Origin: Rhizobium sp. ACO-34A
GTDB lineage: Bacteria; Pseudomonadota; Alphaproteobacteria; Rhizobiales; Rhizobiaceae
Assembly: GCA_002600635.1 (NCBI GenBank)
Contig: CP021371.1
Span: 499,001-563,000, forward strand
DNA length: 64,000 nucleotides
Direction: 5' to 3'
A program made the translations under genes and the position numbers. Of this stretch, positions 45,649-55,095 are shown piece after piece (position 1 is the first letter of the stretch; each line of letters starts with the position of its first letter). The notes under the pieces are model-generated. The model made no database searches, was not told where the DNA came from, and was given only the letters and a program-made list of their open reading frames with translations.

Positions 45649-45951
45649 TCAGAAGACCGGGCGCATAAAGCTGCGGTCGTAGCTCAGGATGCAGCGTGTC
45701 TCCTCGGCATAGGCGAAGGCGGCCTTGCATTCTTCGTCTTCGGCCATGCGGGTTCTGTAGACCTCATATTCGGCAAGCGAGGGGAAGGTGAACAGCGCAA
45801 GCGCAATGTTGTTTGCCCCTTCGGACGGCAGGAAATAGCCGTGATGGGTGCCGCCGAGCCGGTTGACGAGAGGGATCCAGAGCTTCGCATAGTGCTCGAA
45901 TTCGGCGAGCTTGTAGGGATCGATGACATAGCGAAGGCTGCAGGTGATCAT
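45649..45951 (-). CDS. NIPSNAP-family protein
   Basis: 100 residues from ATG 45951. The dimeric alpha-beta barrel sequence (MITCSLRYVIDPYKLAEFEH) and the ALFTFPSLAEYEVYRTRM region match NIPSNAP. Role unknown; may take part in quinone or small-molecule chemistry. It overlaps the upstream DMT gene by 4 bp and is convergent with LysE. Confidence 0.87.
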   Translation of the reverse strand: MITCSLRYVIDPYKLAEFEHYAKLWIPLVNRLGGTHHGYFLPSEGANNIALALFTFPSLAEYEVYRTRMAEDEECKAAFAYAEETRCILSYDRSFMRPVF

Positions 45952-46862
45952 GCACGGTTTTCCTTTGTGCGGGGTGTATTGAGAAACGGCGGAGCCCAGT
46001 TGAGCGTGGCGGCGATGGCGGCAAGCAGGATGCCGGCAGCACCGGCCGCCTGCGTTGCGGTTAGCACGTGGCCGAAGGCGAAGATATCCACGAGCACGGC
46101 GACGACCGGATAGAGAAATGACAGCGTGCCGGTCAGCGCGACCGGAAGCCGCTGGATGGCGCTGTAGAGCAGGGCATACATCAGGCCGGTATGCACGAAG
46201 CCGAGCGTCGCGAGCATCGACCATGTGGCCGGTGTGGAAGGCAGCGATGTCCAGTCCGCCAGCGGCGCGAGCATCACGGCCCCGGTCGCCACCTTCACCA
46301 GCGCGATCAGCTGCGGCGGGGTGCCCTTGAGCTGGCGGGCGGCGAGCGCGGCAAGCGCATAGCAGAAGGCGGCGGTCAGAGAGAGCAGGATGCCGAGAAG
46401 ATATCCGGACGGCCCGGCTGCTTTCCCAACCTGAGCGCCGCCCATCGTCATTGCCACCGTTCCGGCAAAGGCGACGACCAGCCAGAAGACCTTGTTGCGC
46501 GAAATTTTCTCTCCGAGAAACACGATGCCCAGGCCGACCAGCAGGAAGGGCTGGACGTTGTAGACGATCGTGGCGACGGAAATGGAGGCAAGAGGATAGG
46601 CGGAAAAGAGCGCCAGCCAGTTCAGGACCAGCGCCATGCCGCCCGCAATCGCCAGCATCAGGCGCCGTCGGTCGAATGCATCAAGGCGCAAATGGCCGCC
46701 AAGCCGGCAGATCAGAAGCAGTGCCGGAAGACCGAACAGGCAGCGCCAGAAGACGACGTTGACGGGCGGTTCGCCCGACATCACCACGAACCAGCCGATG
46801 GTTCCCGACATCGCCATGGCGGCGGTCATTTCCCAGATTCCCCGTCGTGATGCGTCAGCCAT
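45948..46862 (-). CDS. EamA/DMT-superfamily transporter
   Basis: 304 residues with ten hydrophobic segments in two EamA repeats. The first repeat has SGTIGWFVVMSGEPPVNVVF. Divergent to an Lrp-type regulator 108 bp away, which suggests control by that regulator in response to an amino acid. First gene of an operon with the NIPSNAP gene. Confidence 0.88.
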   Translation of the reverse strand: MADASRRGIWEMTAAMAMSGTIGWFVVMSGEPPVNVVFWRCLFGLPALLLICRLGGHLRLDAFDRRRLMLAIAGGMALVLNWLALFSAYPLASISVATIVYNVQPFLLVGLGIVFLGEKISRNKVFWLVVAFAGTVAMTMGGAQVGKAAGPSGYLLGILLSLTAAFCYALAALAARQLKGTPPQLIALVKVATGAVMLAPLADWTSLPSTPATWSMLATLGFVHTGLMYALLYSAIQRLPVALTGTLSFLYPVVAVLVDIFAFGHVLTATQAAGAAGILLAAIAATLNWAPPFLNTPRTKENRA

Positions 46863-46970
46863 CTCTCTCTCCTTTGCGATGGCTGCATTTTACTGCGGTC
46901 TTTCGCGGTATTGCTGCGCTTCGATTAGGCTGATAGCCTTCTTCGGATAATTTCCTTAGGAGAATGGAAC

Positions 46971-47426
46971 GTGGAGGCTTATCTTTCTCTGGATGCTGCG
47001 GACCGCAGGATCGTCGAGGCACTGGCCGAGGATGCGCGAATTTCGCTGAAGGAACTTGCGACAAAAGCGGGTCTTTCGTCACCCAGTTGCTCGGAACGGC
47101 TTCGCCGGCTCGAGGAAAGGGGTGTGCTGACCGGCTACAGCGCGGATGTGGAGCTTGAAGCGCTCGGTTATCCCCTGCAGGCGATTGTCCGGGTTCGCCC
47201 GCTGCCGGGCATGCTGCATATCGTCGAGCGGATCATTCAGGAGACGCCCGAGATCACCGAATGCGACAAGGTGACGGGCGACGATTGCTTCATCTGCCGC
47301 ATGGCCGTGCGCAGCATGACCGACCTGGACCGCATCCTCGACCGCGTGGTGGAACGGGCGCAGACGAATACGTCGATGATCAAGTCGACCCCGGTGAAGC
47401 GGCGCCTGCCGCCGCCGGTCGCTTAA
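46971..47426 (+). CDS. Lrp/AsnC-family transcriptional regulator
   Basis: 151 residues from GTG 46971, with AGGAG upstream. The N-terminal HTH is ISLKELATKAGLSSPSCSER; the RAM ligand-binding domain follows (ITECDKVTGDDCFICRMAVR). Likely senses an amino acid and controls the divergent DMT exporter and NIPSNAP genes. Confidence 0.93.
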   Translation: MEAYLSLDAADRRIVEALAEDARISLKELATKAGLSSPSCSERLRRLEERGVLTGYSADVELEALGYPLQAIVRVRPLPGMLHIVERIIQETPEITECDKVTGDDCFICRMAVRSMTDLDRILDRVVERAQTNTSMIKSTPVKRRLPPPVA

Positions 47427-47433
47427 ACCGCTC

Positions 47434-48340
47434 TCAGAATTCCGCCATCGGGGAAATGCAGGTCGGCCCGCTTGGAAACAGTTCGTTCCGCGCGCGCATC
47501 ATGAACGCCTCCGATCCGCTGCTCTCGATCACCGCCGGTGCCCATGAAAGCCGATCCGGCGGAACGAGCGTCTCGACGGACGCAGGTGCGATGCCGAGGG
47601 CCGCGATAATTTCGGCAAGCGACGGAATGCGAGAGCCGGCGATGTCAAGAAGCTGGAACGCTCCATTATCCGTCATCCGCCACACGACGACGGCTTCGCC
47701 ATCGGCGAGCAGGGAAAGCGAGATATCTTCGATCAGATGGCAGTTCAGCAGGAACATCAGCCGCTGGTCGGCAACGGCAAAGCGGCTGGAAACCGGCATG
47801 CGGTCGGTGAGCAGCTTTCGCAGCAGATCGAGATCCGTGTTTATATCGAGCAGGCGGGCCGGACGGTGGCGTTCCGGATATTGCCGGCACCGGCCCCTTG
47901 AAGCTGTATTGCGGCAGGATGCGGAAGCCGTGAGGCGCATAGAGACCGGGCTTGTCCGTGTAGAGCACGATGGCCTCCAGGTCCTGCTCCTCGCAACGAT
48001 CGAGCGTGATGCGAATGAGGTCCTGATAGAGGCCTCGGCCGCGATATTCCGGCCGCACGGCGCCGGATTGCCAGCCGGCAGCCTTGATGGCGCGTCCATC
48101 GATCATCAGCGGCATGGAAAAGGCACTGAGATTGGCGATGCAGCGGCCGTCGCCGTCGAAATAGGCCGAAGGAAAGCTGGTGCGATCATGGCCGCCCAAC
48201 CCGTCGAGCGCAGTGATATCGACGTTGAAGATATCGATGAGCAGTGTCTTGATCGCCGACCAACCCGCCGGATCGTCGAAATAATCCTGACGGAAGAAGA
48301 GGCCCGCCCTGTCAGCGGGGCGCTTTTCGGATGGGCTCAT
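47434..48340 (-). pseudogene. GNAT-family acetyltransferase gene interrupted by a frameshift
   Basis: Two overlapping frames together give one protein of about 300 residues. The first frame (48340 leftward) runs through the GNAT core WQSGAVRPEYRGRGLYQDLI and LYAPHGFRILPQYSFKG, then becomes Arg/Pro-rich nonsense. The second frame picks up good sequence at about 47885 (RHRPARLLDINTDLDLLRK) to its stop at 47434. The shift is one base near 47875-47895. It could be a real mutation, a programmed shift or a sequencing error. The start overlaps the dut stop by 4 bp, so it was part of a dut operon. Confidence 0.85.
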
Positions 48341-48810
48341 GCCACGCCGGTGGAGCCGAAACCGCCTGCGCCGCGATCCGTGGTGGAAGCCTCGGTCACT
48401 TCCTGAACCCGAACCTGCGTCACCGGGGCGATGATCGTCTGGGCGATGCGCATGCCGCGGGTAATCTCGAAAGGTTCGTCGCCGAGATTGATGAGCAGCA
48501 CCTTCACCTCGCCGCGATAATCGCTGTCGATGGTGCCGGGCGTGTTGAGGCAGGTGATGCCGTTCTTGAAGGCAAGGCCGGAACGCGGACGGATCTGGGC
48601 CTCGAAACCTTCGGGGATTTCCATGACGAAGCCGGTCGGAACGAGCGCGCGCTGTCCGGGCGCAAGCGTCATCGGCTGATCGTCGGCAACGGCGGCTCTG
48701 AGGTCCATGCCGGCGGCACCCGCCGTCTCGTAGGCGGGCAGCGGCAGATCCTGTCCATGCGGCAGGCGGACGAGCTTGAGCGTGGGGCGAATGTCGTTAT
48801 GGATGTTCAT
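48337..48810 (-). CDS. dut: dUTP diphosphatase
   Basis: 157 residues with all five trimeric dUTPase motifs: [44 protein letters not shown] and the C-terminal [10 protein letters not shown] arm. It hydrolyses dUTP to dUMP, preventing uracil incorporation. Confidence 0.97.
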   Translation of the reverse strand: MNIHNDIRPTLKLVRLPHGQDLPLPAYETAGAAGMDLRAAVADDQPMTLAPGQRALVPTGFVMEIPEGFEAQIRPRSGLAFKNGITCLNTPGTIDSDYRGEVKVLLINLGDEPFEITRGMRIAQTIIAPVTQVRVQEVTEASTTDRGAGGFGSTGVA

Positions 48811-48902
48811 GCGTCCATTAGTTTGCGCGCGAAAGCCTCAGGTCAATTGCATTGCCGGGCTTTAGTCGCTAGATACGCGGCAATTCCACAGGATTCACAC
48901 TC

Positions 48903-50486
48903 ATGGCTGAAACGCTCGCAGAGGCGGTATCCCGCCGCCGCACTTTCGCGATCATCGCGCATCCGGACGCCGGCAAGACCACGCTTACCGAAAAGCTGCT
49001 GCTGTTCGGCGGCGCAATCCAGCTCGCCGGTGAGGTCAAGGCCAAGAAGGATCGCATCCAGACTCGTTCGGACTGGATGAAGATCGAGCGCGAGCGCGGC
49101 ATCTCGGTCGTCACCTCGGTGATGACCTTCGAATATGAAGGCAATGTCTTCAACATTCTCGATACGCCCGGTCACGAGGACTTCGCCGACGATACCTATC
49201 GCACGCTGACGGCCGTCGATGCCGCTGTCATGGTCATCGATGCCGCCAAGGGTATCGAGCCGCGGACGCTGAAGCTCTTCGAAGTCTGCCGCATGCGCGA
49301 CATCCCGATCATCACCTTCATCAACAAGATGGACCGCGAAAGCCGCGATCCCTTCGAGATACTGGACGAGGTCGAGGAAAAGCTGGCGCTCGATACCGCG
49401 CCGGTCACATGGCCGGTCGGCCGCTCCAAGACCTTCTGCGGTTCCTACAATCTCGCCGACAACACCTTTCGTGGTTCCGACACGCAGGTCGAGCCGACGC
49501 CGGTCAATGGCCCGCAGGCGGTGGCGGATCATCTGCCGGAAAACGAACGCCAGGTCTTCATCGACGAGCTGGAACTTGCCCGCGAGGCCTGCCGTCCCTT
49601 CGACCGCGAGGCTTTCCTCGAGGGGCACATGACCCCGGTCTTCTTCGGCTCGGCCTTGAAGAATTTCGGCGTTCGCGACCTCATCAACGCGCTCGGTGCA
49701 TTTGCGCCGCCGCCGCGCGACCAGGTGGCCGATATCCGCACCGTTCATGCGGCGGAAGACAAGATGACGGCCTTCGTCTTCAAGATCCAGGCCAACATGG
49801 ACCCGAACCATCGCGACCGCATCGCCTTTGCCCGCATCTGCTCGGGCAAGCTGGAACGCGGCATGAAGGCAAGGCTCGCACGCACCGGCAAGCAGCTCGG
49901 CCTGACCGCGCCGCAGTTCTTCTTCGCCTCCCAGCGCCAGCTTGCCGATACGGCCTATGCCGGCGACGTGGTCGGCATTCCGAACCACGGCACCCTGCGT
50001 ATCGGTGATACGCTGACCGAGGGTGAACCGCTGGTGTTCCAGGGTGTGCCGAACTTCTCGCCGGAAATCCTGCGCCGCGTGCGTCTGGAAGATGCGATGA
50101 AGGCGAAGAAGCTCAAGGAAGCCCTGCAGCAGATGGCGGAAGAGGGCGTGGTCCAGCTCTTCCAGCCGGAAGACGGTTCGCCTGCCATCGTCGGTGTCGT
50201 CGGCGCCCTGCAGCTCGACGTTCTGAAGGAACGCCTGTCGGCGGAATATGGCCTGCCGGTTTCCTTCGAAATGTCGCGCTTTTCGGTCTGCCGCTGGATT
50301 TCGGCCGAACAGGTGGCCGATCTGGACAAGTTCATGTCGTCCCACCGCGGCGATATCTGCCGCGACCTCGACGGCGATCCGGTCTTCATGGCGCAGGACG
50401 GCTTCTCGCTGCGCTACGAATCCGAGCGCTCTCCTGCCATCAAGATGGTCGCCATCAAGGAATATCACGTCGCCAAGGCGGCGTGA
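48903..50486 (+). CDS. prfC: Peptide chain release factor 3
   Basis: 527 residues, GTPase of the EF-G-like class. P-loop AHPDAGKTTLTEKLL, switch II DTPGHEDFADDTYR, NKMD at about 143 and RF3-specific C-terminal domains. It frees RF1/RF2 from the ribosome after termination. Transcribed divergently from dut. Confidence 0.97.
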   Translation: MAETLAEAVSRRRTFAIIAHPDAGKTTLTEKLLLFGGAIQLAGEVKAKKDRIQTRSDWMKIERERGISVVTSVMTFEYEGNVFNILDTPGHEDFADDTYRTLTAVDAAVMVIDAAKGIEPRTLKLFEVCRMRDIPIITFINKMDRESRDPFEILDEVEEKLALDTAPVTWPVGRSKTFCGSYNLADNTFRGSDTQVEPTPVNGPQAVADHLPENERQVFIDELELAREACRPFDREAFLEGHMTPVFFGSALKNFGVRDLINALGAFAPPPRDQVADIRTVHAAEDKMTAFVFKIQANMDPNHRDRIAFARICSGKLERGMKARLARTGKQLGLTAPQFFFASQRQLADTAYAGDVVGIPNHGTLRIGDTLTEGEPLVFQGVPNFSPEILRRVRLEDAMKAKKLKEALQQMAEEGVVQLFQPEDGSPAIVGVVGALQLDVLKERLSAEYGLPVSFEMSRFSVCRWISAEQVADLDKFMSSHRGDICRDLDGDPVFMAQDGFSLRYESERSPAIKMVAIKEYHVAKAA

Positions 50487-50494
50487 TATCGGCT

Positions 50495-51187
50495 TTATCC
50501 ATTCATAAGGGGGCCGGCTTCCCTGACGATCCGCATCTCGCCCGCGCCGTCGAGATGCACCGTCATGCCTTCATAGGATGCGATCGTCGGATGGGGCGTT
50601 TCCATCCTGTGGCTGTGGGTGGCCGTGACCACCATCACATCTGCCCCTGCGGCTTCGCCAGCCTTCACGCCCGCCGTCACGTCCTCGAACACGAGGCAGC
50701 GCGACGACGGCACGTCGAGATGACGCGCCGCGAGCAGGTAGCCGGCGGGGTTCGGCTTGCCGATCTTCACGTCCTCGGCGGTGATGATCCTTGGCGGTTG
50801 CGGCAGTCCGGCGGCCTCGATCCGCGCTCTTGCGAGTGCGACGGGCGCCGACGTCACGATGGCCCAGCGTGCCGATGGCAGCGACGTGAGGAAATCGACC
50901 GCCCCGGGAAGCGCCACCACGCCTTCGACGTCCTCGATTTCGCCGCGCTCGATTTCCAGCGCTTCTGCCTCGACATCGATGCCCGGCAGGTTCAGGCCTC
51001 TGATGGTGTCGATGCCGCGCTTGCCGTGCATTGTCGGCAGGAAGGCTTCGACATCGAGCCCCTGCCGTTCAGCCCACCTGCTCCAGACCCGCTCGGCCGC
51101 CGCAATAGAGTTGAGCAGCGTACCGTCCATGTCGAACAGGAAGCCGGCATAGCGCTTGTCGAAGACTGTGGTTCCGCTGGTGGTCAA
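50495..51187 (-). CDS. HAD-family sugar-phosphate-phosphatase-like hydrolase
   Basis: 230 residues when started at TTG 51187, which follows GAGGAG at ideal spacing; ATG 51214 has no such site. Motif I is FLFDMDGTLLNS, motif II VTSAPV, motif III GKPNPAGYLL, motif IV FEDVTAGVKAGEAAG. It resembles DOG1/YfbT-type phosphatases. It is convergent with prfC and divergent from the TPP-riboswitch operon. Confidence 0.87.
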   Translation of the reverse strand: MTTSGTTVFDKRYAGFLFDMDGTLLNSIAAAERVWSRWAERQGLDVEAFLPTMHGKRGIDTIRGLNLPGIDVEAEALEIERGEIEDVEGVVALPGAVDFLTSLPSARWAIVTSAPVALARARIEAAGLPQPPRIITAEDVKIGKPNPAGYLLAARHLDVPSSRCLVFEDVTAGVKAGEAAGADVMVVTATHSHRMETPHPTIASYEGMTVHLDGAGEMRIVREAGPLMNG

Positions 51188-51359
51188 TTTCGGCTCCTCG
51201 AAGCAGGTGGTCATGATCGGCAAGGAGATAACCGGTTTTGCCTGAGGCGGCAAACGCTTGAGATTCAAAACCGCGTGGGGAGAGGGGCCTTCGTTTCCGT
51301 TCGGCGTTGCAACGCATGTCATGTTGAACACCTGCCCTGATTGAGTTTCATCCCCCGGG

Positions 51360-51388
51360 GTGACAGCCGGCATGGCGCGGTCTATAAC
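51360..51388 (+). promoter_or_regulatory. Promoter of the thiMED operon
   Basis: -35 GTGACA (51360-51365), 17-bp spacer, -10 TATAAC (51383-51388), placing transcription start just before the riboswitch. Confidence 0.7.
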
Positions 51389-51403
51389 GGCATCGTTGAG
51401 AGA

Positions 51404-51487
51404 CAGGGGCGCTCGTCGCAAGACGGGCTGAGACGTACCCTTCGAACCTGAACCAGATAATGCTGGCGGAGGGAGTCGCTCGGGACC
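51404..51487 (+). ncRNA. TPP riboswitch (THI box)
   Basis: The conserved aptamer core is visible: GGGCTGAGA, CCCTTCGAACCTGA, and the ending ATGCTGGCGGAGGGAG. The GCTCGTC-GCAA-GACGGGC stem with a GNRA tetraloop forms P3. It is upstream of thiM and binds thiamine pyrophosphate. The exact 5' boundary is estimated. Confidence 0.93.
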
Positions 51488-51522
51488 GCTCACCCGTCTT
51501 CGTGACTGTCGCGCTCCCGCCG

Positions 51523-51548
51523 ATTTGCCCCGCCTGAAAGGGGCAAAT
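51523..51548 (+). promoter_or_regulatory. Ribosome-binding-site-sequestering hairpin of thiM
   Basis: ATTTGCCCC (51523-51531) pairs fully with GGGGCAAAT (51540-51548). The second arm contains both the Shine-Dalgarno GGGG and the first bases of the thiM ATG (51547). This is the expected expression platform: with TPP bound, the hairpin hides the start; without it, thiM is translated. Confidence 0.8.
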
Positions 51549-52350
51549 GAACGAGATCAAATCTCCCGGAAACCTGCTGCGCGAGATGCGCGAGGCTGCA
51601 CCGCTGGTGCAATGCATCACCAACTACGTCGCGATGAACATCGCCGCCAACGTTCTCCTGGCGGCAGGCGCATCGCCTGCCATGGTCCATGCGGAAGAGG
51701 AGGCCGGCGAATTCGCGGGCTTTGCCGGCGCGCTTACCGTCAATATCGGTACGGCCTCGCCGCAATGGATTGCCGGCATGAAGGCGGCGGTCGGAGGGGC
51801 GACGGCTGCCCGCCGGCCATGGGTGCTTGACCCCGTCGCCCATTTCGCAACCGCCTATCGCCGCAAGGCGACAGCCGAGCTTCTGGCACTGGCCCCGACG
51901 GTGATCCGTGGCAATGCCTCCGAGATCATCTCGCTTGCGGGAGGCACGAGCAGCGCCAAAGGCGTCGACAGCCGCGATCCGGTGGAACTTGCCGAGGAAG
52001 CGGCGAATGAACTGGCCGAGCGTCAGGTATGTGTCGTCGCGGTTACAGGCGCAACCGACTTCGTCACCGATGGCCGCCATGCGGTCAGGCTTTCCGGCGG
52101 CTCAGTGCTGATGCCGAAGGTGACGGCGCTCGGTTGCTCGCTCACATGCCTTGTCGGCGCCTATGCCGCTAGCCGTCCGGAAGATCCGCTTTCGGCAACC
52201 GTCGCGGCTCTCGCGCATTTTGCCGTGGCCGGCGAAAGGGCGGCTTCGGGATCGGATGGTCCGGGTTCATTCGGCTGGCGCTTCATCGATGCGCTTGCTG
52301 CTCTCACTCCCGAGGCCCTGAACGGTGAAGCAAGGATCGAACGGCTATGA
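51547..52350 (+). CDS. thiM: Hydroxyethylthiazole kinase
   Basis: 267 residues. PLVQCITNYVAMNIAANVLLAAGASPAMVHAEEE is recognisable in pieces, with the GNASEIISLAGG and TALGCSLTC motifs. It phosphorylates the thiazole moiety for thiamine salvage. First gene of the operon; the stop overlaps thiE by 4 bp. Confidence 0.96.
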   Translation: MNEIKSPGNLLREMREAAPLVQCITNYVAMNIAANVLLAAGASPAMVHAEEEAGEFAGFAGALTVNIGTASPQWIAGMKAAVGGATAARRPWVLDPVAHFATAYRRKATAELLALAPTVIRGNASEIISLAGGTSSAKGVDSRDPVELAEEAANELAERQVCVVAVTGATDFVTDGRHAVRLSGGSVLMPKVTALGCSLTCLVGAYAASRPEDPLSATVAALAHFAVAGERAASGSDGPGSFGWRFIDALAALTPEALNGEARIERL

Positions 52351-52982
52351 GAAACGTCGATCTTTCCCTCTATCTCGTCCTCGATCCCGTTCTCTGCGAA
52401 CCTATCGGCATGGTGGAAACGGCACGGCTCGCCGTTGCCGGCGGCGCGACGCTGGTGCAGCTGCGCGACAAGAAGGCGACGACACACAAGATGATCGAGA
52501 CCGGTCGAGCGCTGAAGGCCGCTCTCGCCGGCTCGGGCGTGCCACTCATCGTCAACGACGATGTCGAGGCCGCGATTGCCATCGGCGCTGACGGTGTGCA
52601 TGTCGGCCAGAACGACATGCCGGTTGCCGAGGTCCGCAAGCTGATCGGGGCGAACATGATCCTCGGGCTTTCCATCGGCAGCGTCGAGCTGGCCAATGCG
52701 CTCGATCCGTCGGTCGTCGATCATGTCGGTGTCGGACCGGTTTTTCCCACCTCGACCAAACCTGGTCATCCCCCGGCTATCGGCTTCGAAGGACTTGCGG
52801 CAGTTACCGCGGCAAGCCCGGTGCCGGTCGTCGGCATCGGTGGGCTGAAGCTTCAGCATGTCGCCGACACGCTCGCAACTGGCGCCGCCGGCCTTGCCGT
52901 CGTCTCCGCCATTTGCGGCCAGCCGGACCCCGCCTCGGCAACAATGGAGCTTGCAGAGGCGATCCGGAGGGCACGCCGATGA
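52347..52982 (+). CDS. thiE: Thiamine-phosphate synthase
   Basis: 211 residues, TIM barrel. TLVQLRDKKATTHKMIETGR, LIVNDDVEAAIAIGADGVHV and VGPVFPTSTKPG are the ThiE motifs. It couples thiazole and pyrimidine phosphates to thiamine monophosphate. Overlaps both neighbours by 4 bp. Confidence 0.97.
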   Translation: MRNVDLSLYLVLDPVLCEPIGMVETARLAVAGGATLVQLRDKKATTHKMIETGRALKAALAGSGVPLIVNDDVEAAIAIGADGVHVGQNDMPVAEVRKLIGANMILGLSIGSVELANALDPSVVDHVGVGPVFPTSTKPGHPPAIGFEGLAAVTAASPVPVVGIGGLKLQHVADTLATGAAGLAVVSAICGQPDPASATMELAEAIRRARR

Positions 52983-53797
52983 TCCGCAACGTCTTGTCCA
53001 TCGCCGGCTCCGATCCTTCGGGCGGAGCTGGCATTCAGGCCGACCTCAAGGCCTTTTCGGCCTGCAGCGTCTATGGCATGGCCGCACTGACGGCGCTGAC
53101 GGCTCAGAACACCACTGGCGTCTCCGGCGTACATGCCGTGCCGCCGGAGTTCGTGGCCGAGCAGATCCGCATGGTCTTTGCCGACGTGCGGGTCGATGCG
53201 GTGAAGATCGGCATGATCGCCAATGCCGGCATTGCCCGCGCTGTCGCCGGCGTGCTGGCGGAACATCCTGATGTGCCGGTGGTGCTCGATCCGGTGATGA
53301 TCGCCAAGGGTGGCGCGGCCCTTCTCGACGTATCGGCGGTCACCGCATTGACCGAATGCCTGCTGCCGCTGGCGACGCTGCTGACGCCGAACCTGCCGGA
53401 GGCTGCGGCCCTGCTTGGCGTGGGAGAGGCTCCCGACCGGGCGGCGATGGCGGAACAGGGAGCGGCTCTGGTCGCGCTCGGTCCCGTCGCCGTTCTGGTC
53501 AAGGGCGGGCATCTCGAAGGGCCGGAAAGCCCGGATGTCCTCGTCGCGAAAGAGGGGACGCACTGGTTCGAAGCGCCGCGCGTCGCGACGAAGAACACGC
53601 ATGGCACGGGTTGCTCGCTATCGAGCGCAATCGCCGCCGGTCTCGCCAAGGGCCTGTCTCCGGCCGAGGCCGTCGCCGCCGCGAAATCCTGGCTCGCCGG
53701 AGCGGTTGCGGCGTCGGGTGATCTTTCCGTCGGTTCCGGTCATGGACCGGTGCATCATTTTCATGGTCTATGGGAAACGAGAGGAGCCGGCCGATGA
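52979..53797 (+). CDS. thiD: Hydroxymethylpyrimidine/phosphomethylpyrimidine kinase
   Basis: 272 residues from ATG 52979 (ATGA overlap with thiE). SIAGSDPSGGAGIQADLKAF and KNTHGTGCSLSSAIAAGLAK are typical of ThiD. It phosphorylates HMP twice, supplying the pyrimidine for ThiE. Confidence 0.97.
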   Translation: MIRNVLSIAGSDPSGGAGIQADLKAFSACSVYGMAALTALTAQNTTGVSGVHAVPPEFVAEQIRMVFADVRVDAVKIGMIANAGIARAVAGVLAEHPDVPVVLDPVMIAKGGAALLDVSAVTALTECLLPLATLLTPNLPEAAALLGVGEAPDRAAMAEQGAALVALGPVAVLVKGGHLEGPESPDVLVAKEGTHWFEAPRVATKNTHGTGCSLSSAIAAGLAKGLSPAEAVAAAKSWLAGAVAASGDLSVGSGHGPVHHFHGLWETRGAGR

Positions 53798-54558
53798 GCC
53801 TTCCCCTGAACAGGCAGACTGTCCTCGTCACCGGTTCCGGCCGCGGTCTGGGTGCCGCCATTGCCGCCGCCTTCGCCCGCGAGGGGGCAAATGTGGTGAT
53901 CAATTACCGCAAAAGTCGGCAGCAGGCCGAGGACCTCGCGAGTCAGTTTGAGGAGCGCGCCGTCGCTCTCGGGGCGGATGTGCGAGATGCCGATGCCGTC
54001 GGCGAGCTTCTGGCCAGTGCGGAAGCGCGGTTCGGCCCGGTGACCACAATCGTGCATAACGCCCTGGCCGACTTCTCCTTCAACGGCGACGCCCGCTCGA
54101 AGCTGGAGGATCTCACCTGGGAGGAGATCGCCGCGCATATGGAGACGGGGGTGAAGGGCGCGTTGAACCTGATCCGGGCCGGCGCGCCTTCCATGCGGGA
54201 GAACGGTTTCGGGCGCTTTGTGCTGATCGGAACCAATCTCTTCCAGAACCCTGTCGTGCCTTACCACGACTACACCGCCGCCAAGGCAGCCCTGCTGTCA
54301 CTGACCCGAACGGCCGCGACCGAACTCGGGCCGTCAGGGATTACGGTCAACATGGTATCGGGCGGATTGCTTCGGACCACGGATGCAAGCAGCGCCACGC
54401 CGGACGCGGTGTTCGACCTGATCGCGGCCTCGACGCCATTGCGCCGGGTGACGACGCCCGAGGAAATGGCGGATGCGGTATTGTTCTTCGCAAGCCCTTG
54501 GGCGCGCGCAGTGACAGGCCAGAACCTGATCGTCGACGGCGGACTGGTCTTCGGTTGA
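53794..54558 (+). CDS. SDR-family oxidoreductase, last gene of the thi operon
   Basis: 254 residues from ATG 53794, overlapping thiD by 4 bp. Classical SDR: nucleotide loop TGSGRGLGAAIAAAF, YHDYTAAKAALLSL with the Tyr-x3-Lys pair, and the C-terminal VTGQNLIVDGGLVFG. It is of the FabG-like type. Its coupling to thiMED suggests a role linked to thiamine precursors, but no thiamine step needs it; it may simply be co-transcribed. Confidence 0.9.
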   Translation: MSLPLNRQTVLVTGSGRGLGAAIAAAFAREGANVVINYRKSRQQAEDLASQFEERAVALGADVRDADAVGELLASAEARFGPVTTIVHNALADFSFNGDARSKLEDLTWEEIAAHMETGVKGALNLIRAGAPSMRENGFGRFVLIGTNLFQNPVVPYHDYTAAKAALLSLTRTAATELGPSGITVNMVSGGLLRTTDASSATPDAVFDLIAASTPLRRVTTPEEMADAVLFFASPWARAVTGQNLIVDGGLVFG

Positions 54559-54564
54559 TCGGCT

Positions 54565-55095
54565 CTACGGCATTTTCGAGTCGAGCGTGATGTCCTCGCC
54601 ATCGACGGCGAAGGTGCCGTAGCCCTTGTGGTGAATGGTCTTCGGCGCGGGCCTTTTCGGATCGTGCCAGGCCTTCACCACTTCAAGGACGAAGAGGTTG
54701 TAGCGCTCGACGAAATCCTGATTGACGACCTTGCATTCGAGGTTGGCGAAGCATTCGGCGATGAGAGGGGCCGAAACCTTTGCGGCCGGAAGCGCCGTCA
54801 GTCCGATCTCCGCGAACTTGTCGGTGTCTCGCCCGGAGCAATTGCCGACCGCCACCACCTTTTCGGCCATGTCGACGGAGGGTATTGCGATCACGCATTC
54901 CCCGGTCTTCGTGAGCGCGATGAAGCTGTAATCGGCACCGCTGACGATACAGGCGATCCGCGGCGGGGTGAATTCCATCATCATGTGCCACGACATCGTC
55001 ATGATATTGGCTTTCCCGTCATGGCTGGTGGCGAGCAGGACCACGGGTCCCGGCTCGATCAGCTGATAGGCTTTGGAAAGCGGAAAATCCTTCAT
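54565..55095 (-). CDS. Flavin reductase-like domain protein
   Basis: 176 residues from ATG 55095. A FMN-binding split-barrel (FlaRed) domain, with PVVLLATSHDGKANIMTMSW and the CIVSGADYSFIALTKTGECV region. Members reduce flavin or bind FMN as oxidoreductases. It overlaps the upstream coiled-coil membrane protein gene by 4 bp. Confidence 0.9.
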   Translation of the reverse strand: MKDFPLSKAYQLIEPGPVVLLATSHDGKANIMTMSWHMMMEFTPPRIACIVSGADYSFIALTKTGECVIAIPSVDMAEKVVAVGNCSGRDTDKFAEIGLTALPAAKVSAPLIAECFANLECKVVNQDFVERYNLFVLEVVKAWHDPKRPAPKTIHHKGYGTFAVDGEDITLDSKMP

